Of a DNA stretch of 6,004 bases, positions 1 to 4,782 are shown in pieces. The stretch is from an uncultured Clostridia bacterium (lineage in GTDB: Bacteria > Bacillota > Clostridia > Oscillospirales > Acutalibacteraceae), in the NCBI GenBank assembly GCA_937897215.1, contig CALCBQ010000020.1, positions 1 to 6,004 of the forward strand, read 5' to 3'. Within the stretch, counting starts at the first letter, position 1; each line of letters begins with the position of its first letter. The translations under genes were made by a program, and so were the position numbers. The notes under the pieces are model-generated. The model did no database searches. It was not told the origin of the DNA and was given only the letters and a program-made list of their open reading frames with translations.

Positions 1-63
1 AAAACTTCGTTTTGATGATATGCAATTCCTTGCGGAATTGATGATATACAATGCTTCGCATTG
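1..63. repeat. Partial array of short hairpins with GATGATAT linkers
   Basis: Three consecutive small hairpins are visible: AAAAC/GTTTT (1-13), CAATTCC/GGAATTG with loop TTGC (23-40), and CAATGC/GCATTG with loop TTC (49-63). Nearly identical linkers, GATGATAT at 14-21 and 40-47, separate them. The stems differ in sequence while the linker is conserved. The array is cut by the window edge and probably continues upstream. The same linker appears inverted (TATATCATC) and then direct (GATGATA) in the array at 2059-2190, so this is probably the right half of a similar array. Its function is unknown. Confidence 0.75.
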
Positions 64-116
64 ATTTCAACAAAATTATATGTTACAATTTTGTTGAAAA
101 GGAAGTGAAATCAATG
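59..116 (+). promoter_or_regulatory. Inverted repeat that can sequester the start codon in read-through RNA
   Basis: Bases 59-69 (CATTGATTTCA) are exactly complementary to 106-116, which include the ATG at 114-116. Bases 70-77 pair with 87-94, so the two helices stack, with the Shine-Dalgarno GGAAG in the bulge at 95-105. An alternative 13-bp stem pairs 65-77 with 87-99. A transcript started from the local promoter (near 96) lacks the 5' arm and would be translatable. A transcript entering from upstream would fold the ATG into a helix. This is the arrangement known from some transposase genes; its use here is inferred. Confidence 0.6.
61..89 (+). promoter_or_regulatory. Sigma-A-type promoter of the four-helix-bundle gene
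   Basis: A -35 box TTGATT (61-66) lies 17 bases from a -10 box TACAAT (84-89), with an extended TGT directly before it (81-83). Transcription would start near 96, leaving a leader of about 18 bases with the Shine-Dalgarno GGAAG at 101-105. The promoter lies inside a 13-bp inverted repeat (65-77 with 87-99). No experimental support exists; the call rests on box matches and spacing. Confidence 0.6.
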
Positions 117-455
117 CCTAAGAACTATTTGCTTGTTTATTCAGAGCAACTTGCAACTGATATTGAATTGCTTTGACAAAATACTAAAGCACCGTCGAAC
201 ACACTTTTTCAGATTCGTAAAAGTTCGAGTAGTGTATATGCAAATATTCGTGAAGCAAATTATGGTCAAAGCAGGGCAGATATGCTTTCTAAGTTTGAAA
301 TTGCATTAAAAGAATGTAGTGAAACTGAGGGTTGGTTACAACTTTTATTCAACACAAAATCTATTGATGAAGATACACATAAAAAGAATAGAAATCTTTG
401 TGGGCGTATAAGAAGAATGTTGATTGCAAGTTGTAAGACTCTTAAAGATAAATAA
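114..455 (+). pseudogene. Four-helix-bundle protein (S23/23S rRNA intervening-sequence type) with premature TGA
   Basis: From ATG 114 the frame reads MPKNYLLVYSEQLATDIELL, meets TGA at 174-176, and then continues open to TAA at 453-455 (114 codons in all). The part after the stop has the family signature: a helix with SSSSVYANIREANYGQSRAD, then MLSKFEIALKECSETEGWLQLLF, and a final helix RIRRMLIASC. These small helical proteins are known from intervening sequences in 23S rRNA genes and as free-standing repeat-associated ORFs. No molecular role is established. The lost codon is most simply a TGT/TGC-to-TGA change. The downstream part has no good restart site, so the gene is probably dead, yet the rest of the frame is intact, suggesting a recent mutation. 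Hairpins lie upstream and a membrane-protein gene starts 16 bases downstream. Confidence 0.8.
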
Positions 456-471
456 AGGGGTGTTACGTTTA

Positions 472-990
472 ATGAACAACAAAACTAAAAAGAATATTAA
501 AATCATTTTAATTTTACTTGTTGTTTTAGTTTTTGGCGCATTGGCTATTTATGGTGCAATTGTTGGCTTGTTTTCATATTTGGACAGTACGGTTGAACCG
601 ACTAATTCTGATTTGCTCGTAACTGCTATGGGTAATTTTACTTCAGAAGAACATTATAGATATGGTTGGTGGCAAGACGGTGGCACCTACTCAAAATATA
701 CATATAAATCAACTAAAGTTAATAATGAATATTTATCCCAAATTACAGAAAGTGATGTTGAAGAAATTAAACTCAATGTTTCTGAGTTTGAGCTTTGGGT
801 TTCATCATCGAAGGATAGCGAAAACGAAGAGGATAAATCGCTTTATGAAAATTATGATTTTGATGTGTCAATAATTGATACAAATGATTATTGGTTTATT
901 GAATATGACGAAGAAGATACAAGAGATTTTGAATTGTTTATCTTTGATACAGATACAAAAGTATTGTATGGTTTTAACTATTCAATTTGA
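472..990 (+). CDS. Membrane-anchored acidic protein of unknown function
   Basis: The 172-residue product has a lysine-rich N-terminus (KTKKNIK), one transmembrane helix at about residues 10-34, and an extracellular domain rich in Asp, Glu, Tyr and Trp with a central acidic stretch (residues 115-122). It is probably a signal-anchor protein facing outward. I do not recognise a named family. I chose ATG 472 because AAAGGGG (454-460) lies 11 bases upstream and the lysines plus helix then form a clean N-terminus. A TTG at 424 in the same frame would overlap the preceding gene and has no such support. The gene begins 16 bases after the four-helix frame and has no visible promoter of its own, so it should share that transcript. 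The shared tail and terminator (1042-1098) follow it, suggesting it may travel as cargo of the repeat module. Confidence 0.75.
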   Translation: MNNKTKKNIKIILILLVVLVFGALAIYGAIVGLFSYLDSTVEPTNSDLLVTAMGNFTSEEHYRYGWWQDGGTYSKYTYKSTKVNNEYLSQITESDVEEIKLNVSEFELWVSSSKDSENEEDKSLYENYDFDVSIIDTNDYWFIEYDEEDTRDFELFIFDTDTKVLYGFNYSI

Positions 991-1023
991 TTTGTATAAA
1001 ATTTCATTTATGTAATTATTATA

Positions 1024-1070
1024 AATTCAAAATTGTTTTATGGTTCTAAAATGAGACGTACTGCCAAAAA
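1024..1070 (+). repeat. Conserved 3' tail, copy 1
   Basis: Bases 1042-1070 match 1998-2026 at 28 of 29 positions; the core is TGAGACGTACTGCCAAAAA. Weaker similarity extends back to AATTC at 1024, where the copies differ by one 3-base gap. Read in frame, both copies give a short basic peptide ending GSK[M/V]RRTAK, so the repeat may be the fossil 3' end of a gene. It leads directly into the terminator hairpin. Neither flanking gene uses this frame. Confidence 0.85.
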
Positions 1071-1071
1071 C

Positions 1072-1098
1072 AAAAAGACTTCTTCGGAAGTCTTTTTT
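1072..1098 (+). terminator. Intrinsic terminator with UUCG loop
   Basis: The stem AAAAAGACTTC (1072-1082) pairs with GAAGTCTTTTT around the loop TTCG (1083-1086), and six T residues end the 3' side (1093-1098). It lies about 80 bases after the membrane-protein gene. The A-run on the 5' side means it could also terminate minus-strand transcripts. Confidence 0.88.
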
Positions 1099-1101
1099 CA
1101 A

Positions 1102-1265
1102 TGAAATTCGCCTGTGGCGAGTGAAATATGCTAACGCATATGAAATAGCTACGCAATGAAATATTTGCTTAGCAAATGTTATGGGCGAATTTTATTTCAC
1201 TTTCTGCTTTGGCAGAAAATTTCATAATCCGTAAGGATTATTTCATATGGCGTAGCCATATTTCA
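1102..1265. repeat. Mirror-symmetric array of short hairpins with TGAAAT/ATTTCA linkers
   Basis: Four TGAAAT linkers (1102, 1122, 1141, 1157) are followed by four ATTTCA linkers (1194, 1219, 1240, 1260), with steps of about 16-25 bases except at the centre. Between them lie unrelated small palindromes: TCGCC/GGCGA (1108-1120), ATATGC/GCATAT (1126-1141), AATATTTGC/GCAAATGTT (1160-1180), TTTCTGC/GCAGAAA (1201-1218), TAATCC/GGATTA (1225-1240) and TATGGC/GCCATA (1246-1260). The 1147-1156 unit is degenerate. Bases 1104-1112 also pair with 1184-1192, closing the left half into one larger structure. The stretch contains no gene. Its function is unknown. Confidence 0.85.
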
Positions 1266-1289
1266 TTTTATAAGGACACCCGCACCCGA

Positions 1290-1318
1290 TTGTAATTTCA
1301 TATTTTATGTGATACAAT
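1290..1318 (+). promoter_or_regulatory. Sigma-A-type promoter of the NUDIX gene
   Basis: TTGTAA (1290-1295) lies 17 bases from TACAAT (1313-1318), preceded by an extended -10 TGA (1310-1312). Transcription would start near 1325, about 29 bases before the ATG. GATTGTA (1288-1294) and TACAATC (1313-1319) form an inverted repeat spanning both boxes, with an inner CATA/TATG pair. This could be an operator or a fold in read-through RNA. Confidence 0.65.
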
Positions 1319-1353
1319 CAGTTTGATAAATAAGAATTTGTAGAGGTAGTTTT

Positions 1354-1974
1354 ATGGAAAATAAAGAATGTTGGTTAGAATGGGCAATTGAATTACAAAG
1401 TTTAGCACAAGCAGGCTTAACATATGGTAAAGATGTTTATGATAAGGAACGCTATGAAAGAATTAGAGAGATTTCTGCAGAAATGCTTTCTTATAAATCA
1501 GGCATTTCAACAGAAAAGGTGAAAGACCTTTTTTGCAATGAAAATGGATATCAAACCCCTAAAATTGATACAAGAGCAGCAATTTTTGAAAATGACAAAA
1601 TATTGCTTGTTCAAGAAAATAATGGTAAATGGTCTATGCCAGGTGGTTGGGTTGATGTGAATGTTTCTGTCGGAGATAATGTTATTAAAGAAGTAAAAGA
1701 AGAATCTGGATTAGATGTGAAAATTGATAAAGTTATTGCTGTTCAAGATAGAGCAAAGCATAATTTACCTGTATATGCATATGGTGTTTGCAAAGTTATT
1801 GCACAATGTTCAGTAATTGGTGGAAACTTTGAACCTAATATTGAAACAACTGGTTTTCAATATTTTGCAGAAGATGAATTACCTGAATTGGCAACAGAAA
1901 AAAATAATGAAGAACAGATAAGAATGTGTTTTGAAGCCTATCATTCTGAAAATTGGAAAACAATATTAGAATAA
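1354..1974 (+). CDS. NUDIX hydrolase with N-terminal Nudix_N helical domain
   Basis: The 206-residue cytosolic protein has two parts. Residues 1-66 are a helical domain of the type found before the catalytic fold in YjhB-like hydrolases (WLEWAIELQSLAQAGLTYGK). Residues about 70-195 are the NUDIX fold. Such enzymes cleave nucleoside diphosphates linked to another moiety, for example ADP-ribose or CDP-alcohols; the substrate cannot be told here. The NUDIX box runs from G98 to L120. It keeps the metal-binding glutamates in KEVKEESGL (E113, E116, E117), but the first glutamate of the GX5E motif is V104 and the usual arginine is K112. Activity is therefore likely but not certain. AGAGG (1342-1346) lies 7 bases before ATG 1354. 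The gene has its own promoter and ends in the shared tail and terminator, so it is probably monocistronic. Confidence 0.9.
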   Translation: MENKECWLEWAIELQSLAQAGLTYGKDVYDKERYERIREISAEMLSYKSGISTEKVKDLFCNENGYQTPKIDTRAAIFENDKILLVQENNGKWSMPGGWVDVNVSVGDNVIKEVKEESGLDVKIDKVIAVQDRAKHNLPVYAYGVCKVIAQCSVIGGNFEPNIETTGFQYFAEDELPELATEKNNEEQIRMCFEAYHSENWKTILE

Positions 1975-1976
1975 CA

Positions 1977-2026
1977 AATTCCAATTCGTCGAACTCCGGT
2001 TCTAAAGTGAGACGTACTGCCAAAAA
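1977..2026 (+). repeat. Conserved 3' tail, copy 2
   Basis: Bases 1998-2026 repeat 1042-1070 with a single A-to-G change. The preceding AATTCC at 1977-1982 lines up with AATTCA at 1024 if one 3-base gap is allowed. In frame it reads NSNSSNSGSKVRRTAK, a low-complexity then basic peptide. It starts 2 bases after the NUDIX stop codon, in a different frame, so it is not part of that protein. Confidence 0.85.
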
Positions 2027-2056
2027 ATTCCAAGTCTTCGGACTTGGAATTTTTTT
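2022..2056 (+). terminator. Intrinsic, probably bidirectional terminator with UUCG loop
   Basis: A 15-bp stem, AAAAAATTCCAAGTC (2022-2036) with its complement (2041-2055), surrounds the loop TTCG (2037-2040) and is followed by a T-run. The A-run on the 5' side gives a U-tract on the other strand too. It sits between convergent genes: the NUDIX gene on plus and the radical SAM gene on minus. It could end both transcripts, though it is about 140 bases past the latter. Confidence 0.9.
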
Positions 2057-2058
2057 AT

Positions 2059-2190
2059 CCAAGCCGACAGGCTTGGTATATCATCACGCGTCAGCATGTA
2101 TATCATCAATAACGGCAATGCCGTTATTGTATCTCATCACACCGTAGGTGTGTATCTCTGTCGGCTTGATGATACGCAATGCTTTGCTTT
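2059..2190. repeat. Second hairpin array with TATATCATC/GATGATA linkers
   Basis: CCAAGCC/GGCTTGG (2059-2076) is followed by linkers TATATCATC (2077-2085, 2099-2107) and TATCTCATC (2130-2138). Between and after them lie the hairpins CAATAACGGC/GCCGTTATTG (2107-2129) and CACACC/GGTGTG (2138-2152). The 2086-2098 unit is degenerate. The linker then flips to GATGATA (2168-2174), followed by a decayed CAATGC hairpin like the one at 49-63. CAAGCCGACAG (2060-2070) is the exact complement of CTGTCGGCTTG (2158-2168), which encloses the array. No gene lies here. Confidence 0.83.
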
Positions 2191-2196
2191 AGGTTT

Positions 2197-3030
2197 TCAA
2201 AACTTCCTCACAAAACTACATCTTTTGCACAGTTCTTCCTGTGCTGTACGATTAGAAAATCCGCTATAAATCCTTTGTGCTTTTGGGGAGTTTATAATTT
2301 CTTCTAAATCTTTTTCAAAAATATTACCAAGATTTATTTCGCCGTTATTGTCAAGGCAACAGGGGACAACCGTGCCGTCGGCCAAAATTCCAATCTGGTC
2401 GCGAAGTCCGTAACAGAAAACTTTTTCGTTTATATCATTGTTTTCAAGTGTAGGCCAGTCAAACTTATCCCCATATTGAATATAGATTTTTTCGCCGATT
2501 CGTGTGCCGTTTCGCTCAACTACCCAAGGTTTCGGAAAATAATTTTCAAGAACACTTAAAATTTTATCATTCAAACTATCTTTACCACCGTTGTTCCAAA
2601 GCCTGAGAACAACGATTTTTTCATTTTCGGCACTTTTTGCATATTCAAAACAATCATTTAAGTAGTTTTCAAAAGCGTTTTTGTTCTCATTCGCCTCGAA
2701 TGAGTGGAGAGAAATCACAGTTTTGTAATGAGAATTTGATTTCAAAAGAATACCTTTATTTTTACTTAAAAGAGTGCCGTTTGTAGTGATAATTACCTTA
2801 AAATTCATATCTTCGGCAATTCTCAAAAATGTTTCAAGGTCAGGGTGGCAAAGTGGCTCCCCAAGAAGATGAAAATAAATGTAATCAGCATAATCTTTGA
2901 TTTTTTCTAATACTGTTTTGAACTCATCTGTATTCATTCTTTTGGGACTTCTTTTAGTGCCTGGACAAAACGAGCATCTAAGATTACAAATATTTGAAAT
3001 CTCAACATATACTTTTGCAAATCTTTTCAT
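2197..3030 (-). CDS. Radical SAM/SPASM-type protein of unknown substrate
   Basis: The 277-residue protein starts with a radical SAM core. The cluster motif CNLRCSFC gives C15, C19 and C22, which bind the SAM-cleaving 4Fe-4S cluster. HLLGEPL (54-60) supplies the GEP segment expected to contact SAM, and ITTNGTLL (81-88) is the conserved strand-loop after it. The C-terminal part has extra cysteines at 206, 224, 225, 268 and 271 in a SPASM-like pattern (VPCCLDNNGEINLGN, then CKRC), suggesting an auxiliary Fe-S cluster. The length and both ends look complete, and I recall close relatives as a widespread uncharacterised Clostridia family. SPASM enzymes often modify peptides or proteins, but no precursor peptide gene is visible beside it. 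The Shine-Dalgarno GGGAGG (complement of 3038-3043) lies 7 bases from the ATG. It is transcribed away from the 3307 gene. Confidence 0.9.
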   Translation of the reverse strand: MKRFAKVYVEISNICNLRCSFCPGTKRSPKRMNTDEFKTVLEKIKDYADYIYFHLLGEPLCHPDLETFLRIAEDMNFKVIITTNGTLLSKNKGILLKSNSHYKTVISLHSFEANENKNAFENYLNDCFEYAKSAENEKIVVLRLWNNGGKDSLNDKILSVLENYFPKPWVVERNGTRIGEKIYIQYGDKFDWPTLENNDINEKVFCYGLRDQIGILADGTVVPCCLDNNGEINLGNIFEKDLEEIINSPKAQRIYSGFSNRTAQEELCKRCSFVRKF

Positions 3031-3053
3031 TTCTTCGCCTCCCTTGTTTTGTA

Positions 3054-3062
3054 ATTATACCA
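3054..3062 (-). promoter_or_regulatory. Extended -10 promoter of the radical SAM gene
   Basis: On the minus strand the sequence reads TGGTATAAT, a perfect -10 box with extended TGn. The best -35 at 17 bases is TTTATT (complement of 3077-3082), a poor match, so the extended -10 would carry recognition. The leader would be about 17 bases and would include the GGGAGG ribosome-binding site. Confidence 0.6.
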
Positions 3063-3091
3063 TATTTCGTACAGATAATAAACAATTATTA

Positions 3092-3120
3092 TTGAAAGAA
3101 ATATTTATATATGATAAAAT
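3092..3120 (+). promoter_or_regulatory. Near-consensus sigma-A promoter, divergent from the radical SAM gene
   Basis: TTGAAA (3092-3097) lies 17 bases from TAAAAT (3115-3120), preceded by an extended TGA (3112-3114). Transcription would start near 3127. The first intact downstream gene begins at 3307, so its mRNA would have a leader of about 180 bases. I found no better promoter closer to 3307. Confidence 0.6.
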
Positions 3121-3306
3121 ATTGTAAAAAACAAGGTGCGTTTTGTATTTTAATGCATAACAAAATAAAAAAAGAACACGATTATTATTTATGAAACCAA
3201 CAGATTGAGGTTGGGATAAATTAATGTTTGAAAAGGTGATTCCAATGTGCAATTTTTCTGTAACAATATAAAACAACTGACACTATATTACTAAGGAGAA
3301 ATTGTT
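3121..3306 (+). other. Long leader with short broken frames
   Basis: The stretch holds a 13-codon frame (ATG 3153, stop TGA 3192-3194) that overlaps a second ATG at 3191 in the ATGA style. The second frame reads MKPTD, meets TGA (3206-3208), and then continues GWDKLMFEKVIPMCNFSVTI to TAA at 3269-3271. This could be the debris of a small gene, or simply an untranslated leader. I see no riboswitch class or strong terminator. The ribosome-binding site AAGGAG at 3293-3298 belongs to the 3307 gene. Confidence 0.35.
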
Positions 3307-4056
3307 ATGAAATTAAAATTATTGAAAAAATTAACTAGTTTTTTATCAATTACTATCTGTTTAACTTTGATGTTTTCTATAACCGTTTTTGCACTTCCAC
3401 AAAATGAATTAATTATTTATGACGGTGTTACTTTTGAAAATGAAGAAGCTGTTGAAATGTATAAAGAACTGGATGAAGCACAAAAAAGCACTTTTAAAAA
3501 TAATAGCGATTTAATTGTCTTATCAATTAGTGAAAAAATGGAAACGGAGATTTCAAATGGGAACACATCTTCTCGTTCGGTAATATCCCCTAGTATATTA
3601 AACGGCAGAATATCAGTATCAACTAATAGTCAACGTACCAGTTATTATATTAGTTTGTATGTGGATTGGGATATAGCTCCCGGAGTCTTTTTAAAAGATA
3701 AGATAGGCGTTTCATGGGCAGGAAATAGTGCTCTTTTAAGTTCGCGCTGTTATAGAAGAACTACTAACGGTGGGTATGTTCAAGATTCATCTATGTTACT
3801 TGCAGAAGTTGGAAATAATGCATTCGTATCATATCAACTTGATGATTATTATAGTGGATATTATCTTTATGTTCAGATAAGTGAGGCCTCCCAATCGGGA
3901 CTTCATAATATTACTGGAGGTTATGCACATAAGACTTTTGGAATTTCAGGTGTTACTGCCGGAGTTGATAGTGCAAAAACACTTAGTTTTAGTGCAGCAT
4001 TTGGAACAACTTTTAATACAATGAGTCCAGTATATACCAGTTCATACCTCAGTTAG
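3307..4056 (+). CDS. Secreted protein of unknown function
   Basis: The 249-residue product starts with a classical signal peptide: a lysine-rich N-region (KLKLLKK), a hydrophobic core at about 10-26, and a likely cleavage after VFA (29). Residues 40-82 are acidic and look helical (EEAVEMYKELDEAQ). From about residue 98 on the sequence turns into Ser/Thr/Tyr/Gly-rich beta-type segments (SYYISLYVDWDI; SGYYLYVQISEASQ). There are only two cysteines (18 and 148), the first inside the signal peptide, and no sorting motif or lipobox, so it should be released. I do not recognise the family. GGAG at 3295-3298 is 8 bases from the ATG. The next gene begins 12 bases downstream, so the two are co-transcribed. 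A secreted bacteriocin or toxin is possible from this context but unproven. Confidence 0.8.
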   Translation: MKLKLLKKLTSFLSITICLTLMFSITVFALPQNELIIYDGVTFENEEAVEMYKELDEAQKSTFKNNSDLIVLSISEKMETEISNGNTSSRSVISPSILNGRISVSTNSQRTSYYISLYVDWDIAPGVFLKDKIGVSWAGNSALLSSRCYRRTTNGGYVQDSSMLLAEVGNNAFVSYQLDDYYSGYYLYVQISEASQSGLHNITGGYAHKTFGISGVTAGVDSAKTLSFSAAFGTTFNTMSPVYTSSYLS

Positions 4057-4068
4057 GTGGTGTTTTGA

Positions 4069-4254
4069 ATGAATAATAATTTATTGAATTTTTTTAAGAA
4101 AGTTGTAACTTTTTTACTCATATTAGTCGGAGGATACATTGTAGTTTTCATATCTCCATTATTGACAACTGAGTATGTTGAATATATGGCAATTTGTCTT
4201 GCTATTATTTTCCACGCAGCAGTAGTTTATTTAGCGTTAACTAAAAGTAAATAA
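4069..4254 (+). CDS. Small membrane protein with two transmembrane helices
   Basis: The 61-residue protein has a short polar start (MNNNLLNFFKK), a first membrane helix at about 12-32, a brief outer loop with acidic residues (TTEYVEY), a second helix at about 39-57, and a lysine-containing tail (TKSK). Both ends are predicted to lie inside the cell. AGGTGGTG (4055-4062), overlapping the stop codon of the secreted-protein gene, serves as its ribosome-binding site. Only 12 bases separate the genes, so they form one unit closed by the terminator at 4264. No family is recognised. The layout resembles a secreted bacteriocin followed by a small immunity protein, but nothing in the sequence proves this. 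It could equally be a helper or an unrelated membrane peptide. Confidence 0.75.
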   Translation: MNNNLLNFFKKVVTFLLILVGGYIVVFISPLLTTEYVEYMAICLAIIFHAAVVYLALTKSK

Positions 4255-4263
4255 TATTTCTTT

Positions 4264-4306
4264 AAACAACCGTCGCCTATGTATAATAGGTGACGGTTGT
4301 TTTTTT
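4264..4306 (+). terminator. Strong intrinsic terminator
   Basis: A 17-bp stem including one G-U pair (4264-4280 with 4286-4302) encloses the loop GTATA (4281-4285) and runs into a T-tract reaching 4306. It lies 10 bases after the 61-residue protein gene and separates it from the nuclease operon. Confidence 0.93.
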
Positions 4307-4348
4307 GTAAAGATGTTTAAAATTTAGTTTTTATAGTATGTAGCTTTA

Positions 4349-4377
4349 TTTACATTATATTGTTTTTATGTTAAAAT
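4349..4377 (+). promoter_or_regulatory. Sigma-A promoter of the nuclease operon
   Basis: TTTACA (4349-4354) lies 17 bases from TAAAAT (4372-4377), with an extended TGT before it (4369-4371). The predicted start near 4384 gives a leader of only about 10 bases, almost all of it the ribosome-binding site GGGTGA (4384-4389). Confidence 0.7.
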
Positions 4378-4393
4378 TGTTTTGGGTGATTTT

Positions 4394-4780
4394 ATGAAAC
4401 TTATAGTTTGTCTTGACGACAAAAACGGTATGCTTTTTAACAAGCGTCGTCAGAGTCGTGATAAGATTTTAATTGATAATATGCTTGAATTTTGTAAAGG
4501 CGAAAGACTTTACACGAATGAGTATTCATCTGCACTTTTTCCTAACAATTCTGTAGTAATCTGCAAAGATTTCGAAAATATTGAAAATGGTTTTGTTTTT
4601 GCAGAAAATATTCTTCCAAATGAAGAAAATATTGAAGAAATAATAGTATATAAATGGAATAGGGTGTACCCTGCAGATACTTATTTTAACATTTCTCTTG
4701 ATAACTGGAGTTTAGTCGAAACAGTAGATTTTATAGGCTCATCTCACGAAAAAATTACAAGAGAAAGATATGTGAGGTAA
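4394..4780 (+). CDS. Conserved cytosolic protein of unknown function (sometimes labelled ribonuclease Z)
   Basis: The 128-residue protein has no signal peptide or membrane helix. Recognisable parts are the N-terminal strand MKLIVCLDDKNGMLFNKRRQ, a middle segment ending ENGFVFAEN (64-72), and IIVYKWNRVYPADTYFNISL (83-102) followed by GSSHEKITRERYV (115-127). I recall such Clostridia proteins being labelled ribonuclease Z in databases. That label is not supported: the protein is far too short and lacks the HxHxDH metal motif. I chose ATG 4394 over an in-frame TTG at 4382 because GGGTGA lies just upstream and the TTG precedes the predicted transcription start. Its stop is 2 bases before the next ATG, so it is tightly coupled to the nuclease gene and may be functionally linked, for example as a cytosolic partner. 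That link is inference. Confidence 0.8.
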   Translation: MKLIVCLDDKNGMLFNKRRQSRDKILIDNMLEFCKGERLYTNEYSSALFPNNSVVICKDFENIENGFVFAENILPNEENIEEIIVYKWNRVYPADTYFNISLDNWSLVETVDFIGSSHEKITRERYVR

Positions 4781-4782
4781 TT

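Noticed and set aside
174..176. In-frame TGA read as selenocysteine or tryptophan
   Set aside because: Other genes here stop at TGA and use TGG for Trp. No selenoprotein is known in this family and I see no insertion element, so a nonsense mutation is simpler.
424..471. TTG start extending the membrane protein upstream
   Set aside because: It would overlap the end of the four-helix frame and lacks a ribosome-binding site; ATG 472 is preceded by AAAGGGG.
1042..1098. Integron attC site
   Set aside because: The expected attC core sites and unpaired bases are not visible and no tyrosine integrase is in the window. Only the cassette-like layout is similar.
1102..1265. CRISPR array
   Set aside because: The repeated units are only about 6 bases, the intervening parts are palindromes, and orientation flips at the centre. 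No cas genes are present.
1953..2147. 64-codon plus-strand frame through the second tail and array
   Set aside because: It begins at a TTG inside the NUDIX gene and runs through the terminator and hairpins. Only its middle part, the tail peptide, looks coding-like.
3191..3271. Small gene MKPTD...GWDKLMFEKV with internal TGA
   Set aside because: Too short and interrupted, with no clear ribosome-binding site or family match; kept only as a feature of the leader.
3055..3276. Minus-strand 73-codon frame in the divergent region
   Set aside because: It overlaps both promoters, has poor start context and AT-rich composition; chance frame.
4394..4780. Ribonuclease Z
   Set aside because: Only 128 residues, with no HxHxDH metal-binding motif; the label seems to be a database carry-over.
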